Origin: Streptomyces kaniharaensis
GTDB lineage: Bacteria > Actinomycetota > Actinomycetes > Streptomycetales > Streptomycetaceae
Length of the DNA stretch: 64,000 nt
Direction: 5' to 3'
Assembly: GCF_009569385.1 (NCBI RefSeq)
Contig: NZ_WBOF01000005.1
Location: forward strand, 124,001-188,000
Shown here: positions 42,494-52,090 of the stretch, piece after piece
How the letters are laid out: every line of letters begins with the position of its first letter
Position numbering within the stretch: the stretch's first letter is position 1
Translations under genes and position numbers: made by a program
Notes under the pieces: generated by a model
Seen by the model: only the letters and a program-made list of their open reading frames with translations
Told to the model about the DNA's origin: nothing
Databases searched by the model: none

Positions 42494-43983
42494 CAGCCGC
42501 CGTTCTGGTGACGGCGGGCTGCCGCGCGGGCCAGGGCCCTGCCCTCGGCGCCCAGCTTGCCGTTGAAGTCCTCGACGATCTGGTCGAAGGATCGCCCCTG
42601 CCGGGCGAGCGTCTCGATCATCGCGTGGAACCCTGTCCTGGTGACCTCCAGGGCGAAGATCTCCCGGGTGATCACGCCCACGTTCTCGCCGAACGTCTGG
42701 ATCTCGGGGTGTTCGACGCGCACGTCGTTTCCCGCCCGCCGCAGCGCCCACACCGCTTCCCTGGGTGTCTCCTGGAGGACGACCGGGGAGTGGGTGGCGA
42801 CGAGGGCGAGGCCGTTGCGGTTGACCAGGAGCGCAGAGAGGACGCGGATGAAGGTCGACAGCAGGGGAGGGTGCAGATGGGCCTCCGGCTCGTCGATCAG
42901 CACGAGGGTGCGTTCGGTCATGTGCTGGACCAGCCGGGCCAGGGTGAGGAGCACGATCTTGTGGCCCGAGCTGAGCCGGGCGAAGACGGCCCTGGGGTCA
43001 GGCCGCTCGCCGTCCGGGGCTGCCAGGCGTGAGATGTCCTGTTCGTGGAAGAGCGGGTCGGTCTCTTCGAGTCGTTCCAGCACGTTTTGCCAGCGCTTCG
43101 CTGCCGCCGGCCCCTGCGACATGCAGGCGGCCACGCTCTCGGCGAACTCCCCGCCGAGTACGGAATGGTCCTTGACCGTCGCGTCGGGCTTTTTCAGGCC
43201 GACGTATGTGTAGCCCACGTCTCTGCTCGCCTGAAGCGGTCCCTGGGAGTCGAAGGCGCTGAAGGAGACCGAGACGAGGTTGGTGAACGGGTGCAGGCGG
43301 GCTTCCCCGCGGTTATGGAGCTCGCTCCCATCACGTGTTCCGTGCTTCGACAGGACGGTCTTCGCGAGTGTGTGCAGCAGCCGTGTCTTGCCCACGCCGT
43401 TGCTGCCGATCAAGGCGTGGATGTTGCTGGGCGGCTTGGTATGGGGATTGACCGCCAAGACGATCTTCAGCGAAGGCCCGTCCCCTTCGGAGGGTTCCTG
43501 GCGGTAGATGACGTCGAAGGCCGTCCGTGTTTCCCCGCCCTCGGCGATGCGGTGGAACTGCCCGCGTACGGTCTGGGCCTCGGTGCCCCGGAGGAGCGAT
43601 TTCCTCATCACCAACTCGCCTGCGGCCTGCTCGAAGATGGTGAGGTCGTAGGCAGCGTCACGCAGCGTCGTGAGGATCAGGTTCCGGGTCTGGCTGTCGA
43701 AGCTGTCACGAAGCGTTGCGTAAAAGCCTTCGTCGCCCGCCAGCGAGAAGTAGGACGGATCCAGCGTCTCGAACGTCTCGGGCAGTTCGACCCGGCCGGA
43801 CTCCATGCCGAGCGTCGCGATCTTGAGGAAGCCGACCTCGATCTGCCGGCTGCCGTCAGAGCACCAGAGACGGAACGACGTCTTGAACCCGTAGTCGTCC
43901 CAGTCGTCCTTGACCAGAAACGCTCCTGGCTCGGTGTCCTGAGGCCGGTGAAGCGGGGGGAGCTGCGTGAACAACACACGCAT
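42493..43983 (-). CDS. ptuA: ABC/SMC-like ATPase, PtuA of a Septu-type defence pair
   Basis: The 496-aa protein has Walker A GSNGVGKT (193-200), an ABC-type signature LSSGH (337-341), Walker B LVLIDEPEAHLHP (360-372) and an H-loop ATHSPVV. The 180-residue N-terminal part is unlike standard ABC proteins. This OLD/RecF-like ATPase next to an overlapping HNH gene is the Septu arrangement, where the ATPase senses phage and controls the nuclease. It is isolated from the repair genes only by 3 bp at its 5' end, yet runs in the same direction as them. Confidence 0.75.
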   Translation of the reverse strand: MRVLFTQLPPLHRPQDTEPGAFLVKDDWDDYGFKTSFRLWCSDGSRQIEVGFLKIATLGMESGRVELPETFETLDPSYFSLAGDEGFYATLRDSFDSQTRNLILTTLRDAAYDLTIFEQAAGELVMRKSLLRGTEAQTVRGQFHRIAEGGETRTAFDVIYRQEPSEGDGPSLKIVLAVNPHTKPPSNIHALIGSNGVGKTRLLHTLAKTVLSKHGTRDGSELHNRGEARLHPFTNLVSVSFSAFDSQGPLQASRDVGYTYVGLKKPDATVKDHSVLGGEFAESVAACMSQGPAAAKRWQNVLERLEETDPLFHEQDISRLAAPDGERPDPRAVFARLSSGHKIVLLTLARLVQHMTERTLVLIDEPEAHLHPPLLSTFIRVLSALLVNRNGLALVATHSPVVLQETPREAVWALRRAGNDVRVEHPEIQTFGENVGVITREIFALEVTRTGFHAMIETLARQGRSFDQIVEDFNGKLGAEGRALARAAARRHQNGG

Positions 43984-43986
43984 ACG

Positions 43987-45030
43987 CTAGCGGTGCCGGC
44001 CTGGGACCGGAACGGGTGGCCTGCGTTCGGATACGGGCGGCAGGAGGGCGGCGGGGGCGATGGCGTGGCGGCCGTAGCGGGCGTGGGCCTTGTCGGCGGC
44101 GTTCTCGCGGTGCCGGGCCTGCTCGGTGGTGCCGTCCAGGGTGAGCTGCTGGCTGGCACGCTCGGCCGCGTCGAGGTGGTCGGCCCGCAGGGTGAAGCTG
44201 CGCACCCGGGCGCGCTGGAGGCCGAGGGCGGCGTGCAGGCGGTATGCCGCCTGCGTCAGGACCGGGCTGTGGGCCGACGGCTCGGCCAGGCGGCGGGTGC
44301 GCGTCGTGGTGGCGTGGTCGGCGTAGCGGACGGTGAGTGTGAGGGCCCCGGCGGTCTGTCGGCGCCCGCGCAGGGCGTGGCCGAGGTCTTGGGCGAGGCT
44401 GAGCAGCGCCCGGCGCTGGGCGGCCGGGTCGAGTTCGTCGCGGTCGAAGGCGTGCTCGACGGCGAGCACCGGTTCGGAACGGCCGGGGACGACGGTGGTG
44501 CGGTCGATGCCGTGGGCGTGCTGGTGCAGGCGCAGGCCCGGGCCGGCACCGAGGGCGCGCTGCAGGGTCGCCAGCGGGGTGGCGGCGATGGCGCGGACGG
44601 TGGTCAGGCCGAGCTGTGCGAGGGTGCGGGCGGTCGCTGCTCCGATGCCGGGCAGCGTGGTGGGCGGCAGCGGAGCCAGGAAGGCCGGTACCTGGTCGGG
44701 GGTCAGGACGCGCAGGCCACCGGGCGGCTGGGAGAGCGCGGCGAGGCGGGCGAGCTGCGGGTTGGCCGCGGCGCCGATCGTGACGTCGGTGCCGTGCAGG
44801 GCCAGGGCCCGCACCCGGATCAGCGCGGCGAGGCCGGCCGGGTCGGTGCGCCAGTACCGCAGCGCGCCGGCGACGTCGGCCAGGGCGGCGTCCGGCGGCA
44901 GGGCCTGCACGACGGGGGTGAAGTCGGTGACCAGGTCCAGGAGCCGCTCGTACTCGGCCCCTTCCGGTGCCCGGCCGGTTGGCGGGTGGAAGCGCAGGTA
45001 CAGCACCCTCGTGGTGACGGCGGTGATCAT
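43987..45030 (-). CDS. ImuB-like Y-family polymerase homolog lacking catalytic residues
   Basis: The 347-aa protein starts MITAVTTRVLYLRFHP, where active Y-family polymerases have the DMDAFFA motif, so the metal-binding aspartates are missing. The HhH region (LPPTTLPGIGAATARTLAQL) and little-finger segment (LTLTVRYADHATTTRTRRLA) are kept. This is the ImuB condition: a non-catalytic adaptor that links DnaE2 to the clamp. It overlaps the end of dnaE2 by 4 bp, so both are co-translated. A decayed second copy lies at 53462-53757. Confidence 0.78.
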   Translation of the reverse strand: MITAVTTRVLYLRFHPPTGRAPEGAEYERLLDLVTDFTPVVQALPPDAALADVAGALRYWRTDPAGLAALIRVRALALHGTDVTIGAAANPQLARLAALSQPPGGLRVLTPDQVPAFLAPLPPTTLPGIGAATARTLAQLGLTTVRAIAATPLATLQRALGAGPGLRLHQHAHGIDRTTVVPGRSEPVLAVEHAFDRDELDPAAQRRALLSLAQDLGHALRGRRQTAGALTLTVRYADHATTTRTRRLAEPSAHSPVLTQAAYRLHAALGLQRARVRSFTLRADHLDAAERASQQLTLDGTTEQARHRENAADKAHARYGRHAIAPAALLPPVSERRPPVPVPGRHR

Positions 45031-48000
45031 CCGGCGCTCCCGGGGCTCGCGTGGACGAGGCGGCGCGGGGAGGGGGAGCGCTCGCCCGGGGTCTGGAGGT
45101 CGGCCCAGGGGTGGCGGCGCGCGCCGGTGGGCATCACCTCGGGCCGCACCAAGGCGCCGACGGGGTGCGGCAGCTGCTGGGCGAGGCGGGCGGCGACCGC
45201 CTCCAGGCCCTTGTCGCGGCGCAGGTCGGCCAGTTCACCGAGGTCCCAGCAGGCGGTGCCGGTGATGGAGGTGCGCGGGCCGCGCCGGGTGATGGCGCCG
45301 CGAGCGAGAAGCAGGCCCGAGTGGAAGATCGTCCGGGCGCAGGCGGGGTGGGAGTCCTCGAAGAAGGCCAGGTCGATGAGCCCCTCGACGCCGTCGAGGG
45401 TGACGAAGATGACCCTGGTGCCGGAAGCGATCGGCGGGGTCTGGGTGGAGGCGCGCACGCCGGCAACCAGGACGGTGGTGCCGGGGGCGAGGTCGCCCAG
45501 CCGGTTCGCATCCACGGTGCCCAGCTCGCGCAGCAGCTGCAGGTGGTGCTCCATCAGGTGGCTGGTGACGTCCACGCCAAGGACCTGCAGCTCGGCGGAA
45601 ACCTTCTCGATCTCGGTCATCTCCGGCAGGCCGCTCGGTGCGGCGCCGCCGGCCCCGGCTGCGCCGCCGGCCCCGGCTGCGCCGCCGGCGGTGTCGAGGG
45701 GGAGTTGCCCGGTCAGGACGCGGCGGCTGCGCTGGGCGTGGTGGAGTTCGCCGGCCTGCAGGAGCAGGTCGCGGCGGTTCAGCGGGCCTGCCAGCGGGTC
45801 GAGGGCGCCGACGGTGATGAGCCGCTCGGCCACCGGCCGGGACGGGCGGGCTCGCTCCCACAGGTCCGAGAGGGAGCTGTAGGGCTGGCCGGCGACGATC
45901 CGCGCGGTCTCGTCCTCGCTGATGCCGTGGACCGCGGACAGCGCCATCCGCACGCCCCACACGCCTTGGTGCTTCTCGACGCGGTAGTGCGCGTCGCTCC
46001 GGTTGACGTCGACCGGCAGGACCGGGACCTGGTGGCGGCGGGCGTCGGCCACGATCACCCGGGGTGGCCACATCCCCGGGTCATGCTCAAGAAGGCCCGC
46101 GTACTGCGCGGCCGGGTGGTGAGCCTTGAGCCAGGCGGATTGCAGGGCCGGCACGGCGAACGCCGTCGCGTGTGCCCGGCAAAACCCGTATGCACCGAAG
46201 GAGTTGATGATTTCCCAGACGGCTTCGCGGGTGTGCTCATCGTAGCCGCGCTGGGCGGCTTCGCGGTGGAACCAGGCCTCGATCTTCTCCAGCCGGGCGG
46301 GGTTGCCGAGCGCGCGCCGGGCCTCTTCGGCGAGCGCGAGGTCGCAGCCGGTCATGACCGCCAGGATGCCGATGATCTGCTCGTGCCAGATCGTCACGCC
46401 GTAGGTGTCGGCGAGCACCGGCTCCAGGTCGGGGTGCGGGTAGGCGGGGGCGTGGCCGTGGCGGGCGGCGATGTACTGGGCGGGCATCCCGCCGGCCACC
46501 GGCCCGGGCCGGAACAGCGAGATGTCGGCGATGACGTCCTTGATGTCGCGCGGCTGCAGCCGGGAGACGAGGTCCTGCTGCCCGGGTGATTCGAGCTGGT
46601 ACATGCCGATCGTGTCCGCGGCCTGGATCATCAGGAACGCGAACAGGTCGTCCGGCGGCACCTGCTTCGGATCGTCCAGGTCGATGACGGTGCCGGTGGT
46701 GCGGGCGATCTCGTGCACGGCGTGCGCCATCGCGCTTTGCATCCGCACTCCGAGGATGTCGAGCTTGATCAGCCCGAAGCCGTCGCCGACCTTCCCGTCG
46801 CGTCCGAGTTCGACGTCGTACTTGTCTGCCTGCACCATCGGAAAGTCCCCGGTCGGGGTCGGCTGGACCGGCAGGCGGTCCAGCAGGCTGCCGTCCGTGA
46901 TGATCACTCCGCACGGATGCTGCGCGATCCCGGACACCAGCCCGTCCAGGGCCTCCGCCAGCTCCCACAGCACCCTGTACCGGCGGGCACGGGCGGCAAG
47001 TGGCCGCAGCTCCGGCAGTTCGCGCAGCCCCTGGCGGATCCCGGCCGCGGCGATGTGCGGGAACGACTTGGCGATCTCGTCCACCTCGCCCGGGGCGATG
47101 CCGAGCGCGAGACCTGCCGCGCGCAGGGCCTGGCGGGCCCGGTAGGTCTCGGGCATGCCGGTGATAGCGACCCGGGACGGCCCGAACCGCTCGATCACCC
47201 GCCGGTAGATGTCCAGACGACGGTGCGCCTCCACGTCGAGGTCGATGTCGGGCATGTCGGTGCGGCGCACCGTCAAGAAGCGCTCGAACAGCAGGTTGTG
47301 CTCCAGCGGGTTGGCGGTCGCGATCCCCAGCACGTGGTTGACCATCGAGCCGGCACCGGAGCCGCGGGCGGCGACCCGTACCCCCATCTCCCGGATGTCG
47401 CGCACCACCTGGTCGACGACCAGGAAGTAGGTGTCGTAGTCGAGCCGGCCGATGACGGCGAGTTCCTGGTCCAGGCGGGCCCGGGCCCGCGGATCACGGT
47501 CCAGGCCGCGGCGCACCAGACCGGCCTCGCACCGCTCGCGCAGCACCCGGGCGGCATCCCCCGGCCCGCTCCCGGCGCCGACCAGGTGCGGCTCGGGCAG
47601 GTGCGGCTGGCCCAGACCGAGGTCGCGGTGCGGCTGCAGCGTGCAGGCCTCGGCGGCCGCCACCGTTTCGGCCACCAGCCGCACCGCGCGGCCTTCGCCA
47701 TGCCCGGCCGCGGCCGCGATCCGCGTCGCTGCCTGCCGCATCAGGGCGACGTCCTTGAGCCAGCGCTCCCCGCAGTCCAGCACGCGCCGATCGATCGGGC
47801 GAAGCAGGCGGGCCGCGTCCAGTACGTCCGCCACCCGGTGCTGCTCGGCGTCCGCGTAGCGCACCGCACCGGTCAGCACCACCGGCACGCGGACCTGATC
47901 ACCGAAGGCGAGCGTGCGGGCGGCCAGCCGCAGCGACCCGGGCCCCTCACCCGGCAAGCAGTGCCCCACCGCCTCCAGCCGCACCGCAGGCCCAAACACC

Positions 48001-48509
48001 TCCAGCCACGGCCGAAGGAGCTGCTCGGCCACATCCGCCCGGCCCCGAGCCAGCGCCCGCACCGGCTCGCTCACCGGACCGAGCAGCACCAGCAGGCCCT
48101 CGCCGCCGTGCTCACGCAGCTGCGCCCAGGTCAGCACCGGCCGGCCTTCGGCGGTGTGCGCGGCCGACACCAGGCGGCACAGCCGCGCCCAGCCAGCCTC
48201 GCTCCTGGCGAGCAGGGTGATCCGCAGCGGGTGCTCGACGACATGGGCGCCGCCGCGCGCCGGGGTCCGACGGGCTGGCCCAGAGGGCTCGGGGGAGACG
48301 GGTTCGACCGCCAGGTCCACGCCCAGGATCGGGCGGACCCCGGCCTGGCGGCAGGCACGCAGGAACCGGGAGGTGCCGGTGACGGTGTCCCGGTCGGTCA
48401 GCGCGAGGGTGGCGATGCCGCGCTCGGCAGCCCGGCGCACCAGGTCGACCGGCTGGCTGGCACCGTAGCGCTCGCTGAAGCCGGAGGCGACGTGCAGATG
48501 CGCGAACAC
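45027..48509 (-). CDS. dnaE2: Error-prone DNA polymerase DnaE2 (ImuC)
   Basis: The 1160-aa protein is a C-family polymerase of DnaE2 length. The PHP start HLHVASGFSERYGAS is present, as are AARGSGAGSMVNH (380-392), the catalytic MPDIDLDVE (419-427), GLIKLDILGVR with the third Asp, and the tandem HhH plus OB-fold C-terminus. DnaE2 performs translesion synthesis and SOS mutagenesis with ImuB. The 5' end lies about 80 bp from a candidate LexA site. An unusual Gly/Ala repeat (GGAAGAGGAAGAGGAA) sits before the last domain. Confidence 0.93.
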   Translation of the reverse strand: MFAHLHVASGFSERYGASQPVDLVRRAAERGIATLALTDRDTVTGTSRFLRACRQAGVRPILGVDLAVEPVSPEPSGPARRTPARGGAHVVEHPLRITLLARSEAGWARLCRLVSAAHTAEGRPVLTWAQLREHGGEGLLVLLGPVSEPVRALARGRADVAEQLLRPWLEVFGPAVRLEAVGHCLPGEGPGSLRLAARTLAFGDQVRVPVVLTGAVRYADAEQHRVADVLDAARLLRPIDRRVLDCGERWLKDVALMRQAATRIAAAAGHGEGRAVRLVAETVAAAEACTLQPHRDLGLGQPHLPEPHLVGAGSGPGDAARVLRERCEAGLVRRGLDRDPRARARLDQELAVIGRLDYDTYFLVVDQVVRDIREMGVRVAARGSGAGSMVNHVLGIATANPLEHNLLFERFLTVRRTDMPDIDLDVEAHRRLDIYRRVIERFGPSRVAITGMPETYRARQALRAAGLALGIAPGEVDEIAKSFPHIAAAGIRQGLRELPELRPLAARARRYRVLWELAEALDGLVSGIAQHPCGVIITDGSLLDRLPVQPTPTGDFPMVQADKYDVELGRDGKVGDGFGLIKLDILGVRMQSAMAHAVHEIARTTGTVIDLDDPKQVPPDDLFAFLMIQAADTIGMYQLESPGQQDLVSRLQPRDIKDVIADISLFRPGPVAGGMPAQYIAARHGHAPAYPHPDLEPVLADTYGVTIWHEQIIGILAVMTGCDLALAEEARRALGNPARLEKIEAWFHREAAQRGYDEHTREAVWEIINSFGAYGFCRAHATAFAVPALQSAWLKAHHPAAQYAGLLEHDPGMWPPRVIVADARRHQVPVLPVDVNRSDAHYRVEKHQGVWGVRMALSAVHGISEDETARIVAGQPYSSLSDLWERARPSRPVAERLITVGALDPLAGPLNRRDLLLQAGELHHAQRSRRVLTGQLPLDTAGGAAGAGGAAGAGGAAPSGLPEMTEIEKVSAELQVLGVDVTSHLMEHHLQLLRELGTVDANRLGDLAPGTTVLVAGVRASTQTPPIASGTRVIFVTLDGVEGLIDLAFFEDSHPACARTIFHSGLLLARGAITRRGPRTSITGTACWDLGELADLRRDKGLEAVAARLAQQLPHPVGALVRPEVMPTGARRHPWADLQTPGERSPSPRRLVHASPGSAG

Positions 48510-48587
48510 GCTGTGCCGCCTCCCTTGCTCTGCCCCCTTGTGTCGCTGCTGTCGGCCCCCACCTCCTAGTGCTCACGATAGAGCTTT

Positions 48588-48617
48588 TCGAACGCTTGAG
48601 CGAATATGGATTCGAAC
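48588..48617. promoter_or_regulatory. Candidate LexA (SOS) boxes in the dnaE2-alkA divergent promoter
   Basis: TCGAAC-N4-GAGCGA at 48588-48603 matches the actinobacterial LexA palindrome TCGAAC-N4-GTTCGA at 10 of 12 positions. A second TCGAAC half-site starts at 48612, in an A/T-rich stretch. The site lies about 80 bp upstream of dnaE2 and 160 bp upstream of the glycosylase. Confidence 0.55.
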
Positions 48618-48765
48618 GTAGGTTGCCTCTCACCTGCGCGGGCGAATCGAACACGCTGCGACAGTCGCCCCAGCACAGGTTTCCGATCACCGTCCGCGGT
48701 CGCGTAGTGTTCGGCATCACCCGCGCGCAGGCGCGGACAGCAGACAGACCCGGTGGTGAAGAGAC

Positions 48766-49677
48766 ATGGACGGCGCGCGGCGCACCTGGCGGCCCGCCTT
48801 CACCGTCGACCTCGGCCACGTCCTCGGCCCCATCTCCCGAGGCGCAGGCGACCCGACGGCCTCATGGGACGCAGGCGGACTCTGGCGAGCGTTCCGCACC
48901 CCGGCTGGCACCGGCACCATCCGGATCACCGCCCACCCCGCGACCGGTGAGATCACCGCGACCGCATGGGGACCGGCCGCCGACTGGCTCCTGGACCGGC
49001 TGCCCACCCTGCTCGGCGCCGACGACAACCCCGACCAGCTCGTCCTGCCGCCCGGCCCGCTACGCGAGGTCCAGCGCCGCAACCCCGGCCTGCGCCTCGG
49101 ATCGACCGGCCTCGTCATGGACTCCCTCATCCCCACGATCCTGGAGCAGAAAGTCACCGTCACCGAGGCCTTCCGCGGCTGGCGCTACCTCCTGCGCCAC
49201 TTCGGCACCCCAGCACCCGGACCGCACCCCGCACTGCGGGTGATCCCCTCCGCAGCCCAGTGGGCGGCGATCCCCAGCTGGGAGTGGCACAAGGCCGGCG
49301 TCGACCCCAAGCGCTCCAGCACGGTGCTGCGCGCCGTCCGGCTCGCTCCCCACCTCGAAGCCGCCGCCGCCATGAACAGCCAGGCGGCCTTCGCCCGGCT
49401 GACCTTCGTACCCGGGATCGGGATCTGGACCGCAGCCGAGACCCTCCAGAGATCCAACGGCGACGCCGACGCCGTCTCCGTCGGCGACTTCCACCTCGCC
49501 AACCACGTCGGATACGCCCTCACCGGCCGGGCCCGGTCCAGCGACGAACAGATGCTGGAACTGCTCGCCCCCTTCGCCCCGCACCGCCACCGTGTGTGCC
49601 GCCTCATCCGCCTCACCGGCGCTCGTGCTCCGCGCTTCGGCCCCAGACTCGCCCCGAACGATCATCGCCACCACTGA
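48766..49677 (+). CDS. AlkA-like DNA-3-methyladenine glycosylase
   Basis: ATG 48766 follows GAAGAGA. The 303-aa protein has the HhH-GPD fold of AlkA: LIPTILEQKVTVTEAFRGWR, the hairpin FVPGIGIWTAAE (214-225) and the downstream catalytic Asp241 in VSVGDFHLAN. It would excise alkylated bases. It is divergent from dnaE2 over a shared region with LexA-like sites, forming a damage-response island. Its last 240 bp are duplicated in decayed form at 54057-54276. Confidence 0.85.
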   Translation: MDGARRTWRPAFTVDLGHVLGPISRGAGDPTASWDAGGLWRAFRTPAGTGTIRITAHPATGEITATAWGPAADWLLDRLPTLLGADDNPDQLVLPPGPLREVQRRNPGLRLGSTGLVMDSLIPTILEQKVTVTEAFRGWRYLLRHFGTPAPGPHPALRVIPSAAQWAAIPSWEWHKAGVDPKRSSTVLRAVRLAPHLEAAAAMNSQAAFARLTFVPGIGIWTAAETLQRSNGDADAVSVGDFHLANHVGYALTGRARSSDEQMLELLAPFAPHRHRVCRLIRLTGARAPRFGPRLAPNDHRHH

Positions 49678-49851
49678 CACGGCGGCCACCACCCCCGCCC
49701 CACCGCCAGCCGCGCAGTACGGTCGGAGCGTGAGCGATTAGCACCTGCAGCCCCACCACCACTGGCCATCATCCCGGCGCCGGACGCCGTGACGCAGCTG
49801 CCAGTCGAGGACCTGGTCTATGAGGTCGCCGACGCCACCGTGCTCACCGGC
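49434..49851 (+). repeat. Left copy of a ~400-bp dispersed direct duplication
   Basis: The 3' end of the glycosylase gene and the beginning of the following gene (49434-49851) recur at about 54057-54441 with high identity, a 27-bp in-frame deletion in the right copy and a shift of about 4.6 kb. In the left copy the glycosylase is whole and the next gene broken; in the right copy the reverse. Confidence 0.85.
49730..49851 (+). pseudogene. 5' remnant of the gene found intact at 54324
   Basis: GTG 49730 starts S-D-stop-H-L-Q-P: codon 4 is TAG (49739-49741), where the intact copy has CAG. Identity with the 54324 gene continues to about 49851 (QLPVEDLVYEVADATVLTG) and then stops abruptly. A truncated, inactivated copy. 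Confidence 0.8.
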
Positions 49852-49862
49852 CGCCACATACA

Positions 49863-50160
49863 GTGGGTGCCGGCCTGCGCCCGCGCCGCCTGGGGCCGAA
49901 GCAATGCGCTGAAGTCGAGCCGGCCAGGGCCGCCGCTGGGGCTCGGCGCATAGGCCACGACCTCTCCGTCGAGTATCAGACCGACCGGGATCTCGGCGAG
50001 GCCGGAAGCAACCGAGGAAATCGGGTGCACCGAGGTCGTTGCCGCGCCTGGAGACCAGCCGGACGACGCGGTCCTCGACCACGTGGGCAACGGCTCTGAT
50101 CCCGTCCAGCTTGATCGAAGAATGGGTCCCGCCCGGGAACGCATCCTCCACGGGAACTCG
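49863..50160 (-). pseudogene. Frameshifted ATP-dependent DNA ligase remnant
   Basis: Reading leftward, one frame gives SSIKLDGIRAVAHVVEDRVV and RLVSRRGNDL, the adenylation motif KxDG and its surroundings. Near 50011-50030 the similarity moves to another frame with ASGLAEIPVGLILDGEVVAY and LDFSALL, the next ligase motif. Neither half is a whole gene. The remnant differs in sequence from the intact ligase at 55676, so it is not a copy of it. The rest of 50161-50561 has no gene. Confidence 0.65.
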
Positions 50161-50561
50161 ACGTGCGGGGCATGCCTCAAGCCTCCCGCACGCGAACGGC
50201 CAGCGGATTCGCATCCTTGCGGCCGGACGGTGCGTTGACCCGTTCGGGCCAGGGGCTGGCCGTGCTCGGGGTCCACGGCCAGCCCGATCTCAGCGGGGAG
50301 GACCGCGTACCAGGGGCGCAGCACGACAGGCCGCGCCAGCGGGGTGAAGACCGCTTCACCAGCCGATCCACCGCCTGGCGCGGCCGCCGCACTCGCCCGA
50401 GCAGAAGGTGGATCAGGCCAGGATCCGGCTCGCCAGTGTCGGAGCACTGCTCGTCAGCGCCATGGGCTTCGACCCTCGGGATGTGAGAGCAGAGTCGAAT
50501 GGCAGGGCCACCCATCGGGTCTTAACGTGAATAGAGAGGCACACAAACGTGGAGGCCGAGA

Positions 50562-50885
50562 ATGAATGACAAATTAGTTTATGGCCCCGGGGCTTATTCT
50601 TCTTCGGAGTTGCAGGATCTAATCGCAAAGCTAATTGCGGAAGCTGGAGAAGATTCGGAGCTGCGGCAGGAAGTTGAACGATATGGAGTCGACCCATCCC
50701 AGCTCTCACCTGATTCCATCAGTGTGCGTCAGGATCGGGCAAATCTTGACCCGGTGACGGCATCACTGATCATTGCATTTGCAGCCAAGCCGGTGAAGGA
50801 TGTATGGACATACGTGTTCCTCCCGCGGCTGCGCCGCCGGTGGGGACGCACTGTGGTCGGCGAGGAGAAAAAAGCGGACGGCTAG
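50562..50885 (+). CDS. Small protein of unknown family (107 aa), TTA-containing
   Basis: ATG 50562 follows GGAGG. The product starts NDKLVYGPGAYSSSELQDLI, has a helical middle (AKLIAEAGEDSELRQEVERY) and ends in a short hydrophobic helix (ASLIIAFAAKPVKDVWTYVF) and a basic tail. Size and order recall the small constant components placed beside effectors in actinobacterial conflict systems, but I cannot prove this. Codon 5 is TTA, so translation should depend on the bldA tRNA. Base composition is clearly A/T-richer than neighbours, a sign of transfer. It ends 5 bp before the HExxH gene. Confidence 0.6.
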   Translation: MNDKLVYGPGAYSSSELQDLIAKLIAEAGEDSELRQEVERYGVDPSQLSPDSISVRQDRANLDPVTASLIIAFAAKPVKDVWTYVFLPRLRRRWGRTVVGEEKKADG

Positions 50886-50890
50886 TAGCC

Positions 50891-52090
50891 ATGGAGACCT
50901 TGTTGCCTCCAGCGCAGCACAATAGAGTGGTGCTGCGCTGGGCCTGGCATGCCTATGTGGACAATCATCAACCCGCCCGGAGGCGACGCCAGCAACAGCG
51001 CGCGGCCTTAATGGCGGGCCGGATGACGCCTGAAGCTGAGCTGGCAGACGTTGTCCAAATGATTCAGACACGCCTGGAGCAAATAGCTGCAGACCCCTCC
51101 ATGGAGGAACTTTCACCGGAGATATATGCCGAAAACGTCGTGAAACGCCTGAAGGATGCATTCATCTCCATGCCTCTGGCCTACGGCGTTCTGGCGGGGC
51201 TCGAACCTTATTTGGATTGCCTGACGGCTCCCGGGTATGACCCCTTGCGAAATCTGTGTGATTCCGTTCTTAAAGTTGCAGTGGCCAGTTATCGCCGCAA
51301 TGGAATTGCCGTGCCGGACGCCTCAGATTTGAGGTTGAGAATCTATGCCGACTGGTGGCCTGTGCCGAAGACTTCGAGCTTTCCAAACCCGTTTTTGGGC
51401 ATGATATGGGTAGAAGATAGGTGTGATGGCGCATGCTGTCAGGTCGCAGATGAGCGCAAGCGCGCACACCTGCAGACTCTCTGTGTGACAGTCACGCCCG
51501 CAAAATTCGATGCCGATACGCTCGCCGCCCTACCGATTGTTCTGTTCCATGAGTGCGTGAGCCATGTACTGCAAGGCCCTCTCGGACCTAATCGAAAGAT
51601 GCCGGATCCAAATAGTTCGTTCGCAGAAGGGCTGATGGACAGGGTGGCGCTCCAGGTGTTCGAGGATGCGCTTGCCGGGATGCCGCCATACGACCAGATG
51701 CCATTGCTCTGCTATGAGCACAAGAGTAGTTTCTTTACGCATATAGGCCGGAAACTCTACCAAGCGCGGCATGACGAGAAGGGCGTCAGCCCTGAATATG
51801 AATTTGCCGCGGCTGCGCGTGCGGAAGGTGTCGAGGTGGCCGACCTACTCATCCACGCGTTCAGTCGGCTGAGAATCTCCGACCCGCTGGCCGCGTTCCT
51901 TCGCCTGGCATGTGCCCTGAACGTGTCTGATGTTCCTCCAGTGAGCCGGGACCTCCTGGTTGCGGAACTTGCCTGGGGGCTGAGCCCTGACGCGCCGGAA
52001 TCGGTCCAGGCAAACATCTTGACCGCGCTTCGGCGGTTCACAGCGGACCAGGATGTTCACGCTCTGGTTGATTCTTCTAGCACTCAGTAG
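50891..52090 (+). CDS. Putative HExxH zinc metallopeptidase-like protein (399 aa)
   Basis: ATG 50891 lies 5 bp after the previous stop. After an arginine-rich helix and 150 helical residues, the protein contains LPIVLFHECVSHVLQGP with HExxH at 220-224 spelled HECVS then His225; strictly the motif is H220-E221-x3-H225. Glu246 in SSFAEGLMDRVA follows 20 residues later, as third ligands do. The one-residue longer H-E-x3-H spacing departs from the classical HExxH, so the zinc-protease assignment is tentative. A TTA codon lies near codon 40. Low G+C and the tight link to the small gene mark a two-gene transferred unit. Confidence 0.55.
   Translation: METLLPPAQHNRVVLRWAWHAYVDNHQPARRRRQQQRAALMAGRMTPEAELADVVQMIQTRLEQIAADPSMEELSPEIYAENVVKRLKDAFISMPLAYGVLAGLEPYLDCLTAPGYDPLRNLCDSVLKVAVASYRRNGIAVPDASDLRLRIYADWWPVPKTSSFPNPFLGMIWVEDRCDGACCQVADERKRAHLQTLCVTVTPAKFDADTLAALPIVLFHECVSHVLQGPLGPNRKMPDPNSSFAEGLMDRVALQVFEDALAGMPPYDQMPLLCYEHKSSFFTHIGRKLYQARHDEKGVSPEYEFAAAARAEGVEVADLLIHAFSRLRISDPLAAFLRLACALNVSDVPPVSRDLLVAELAWGLSPDAPESVQANILTALRRFTADQDVHALVDSSSTQ

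Noticed and set aside
48640..48670. Minus-strand GTTCGATTC resembling a tRNA T-loop
   Set aside because: The flanking bases do not form the 5-bp T stem, and no other tRNA arms are present.
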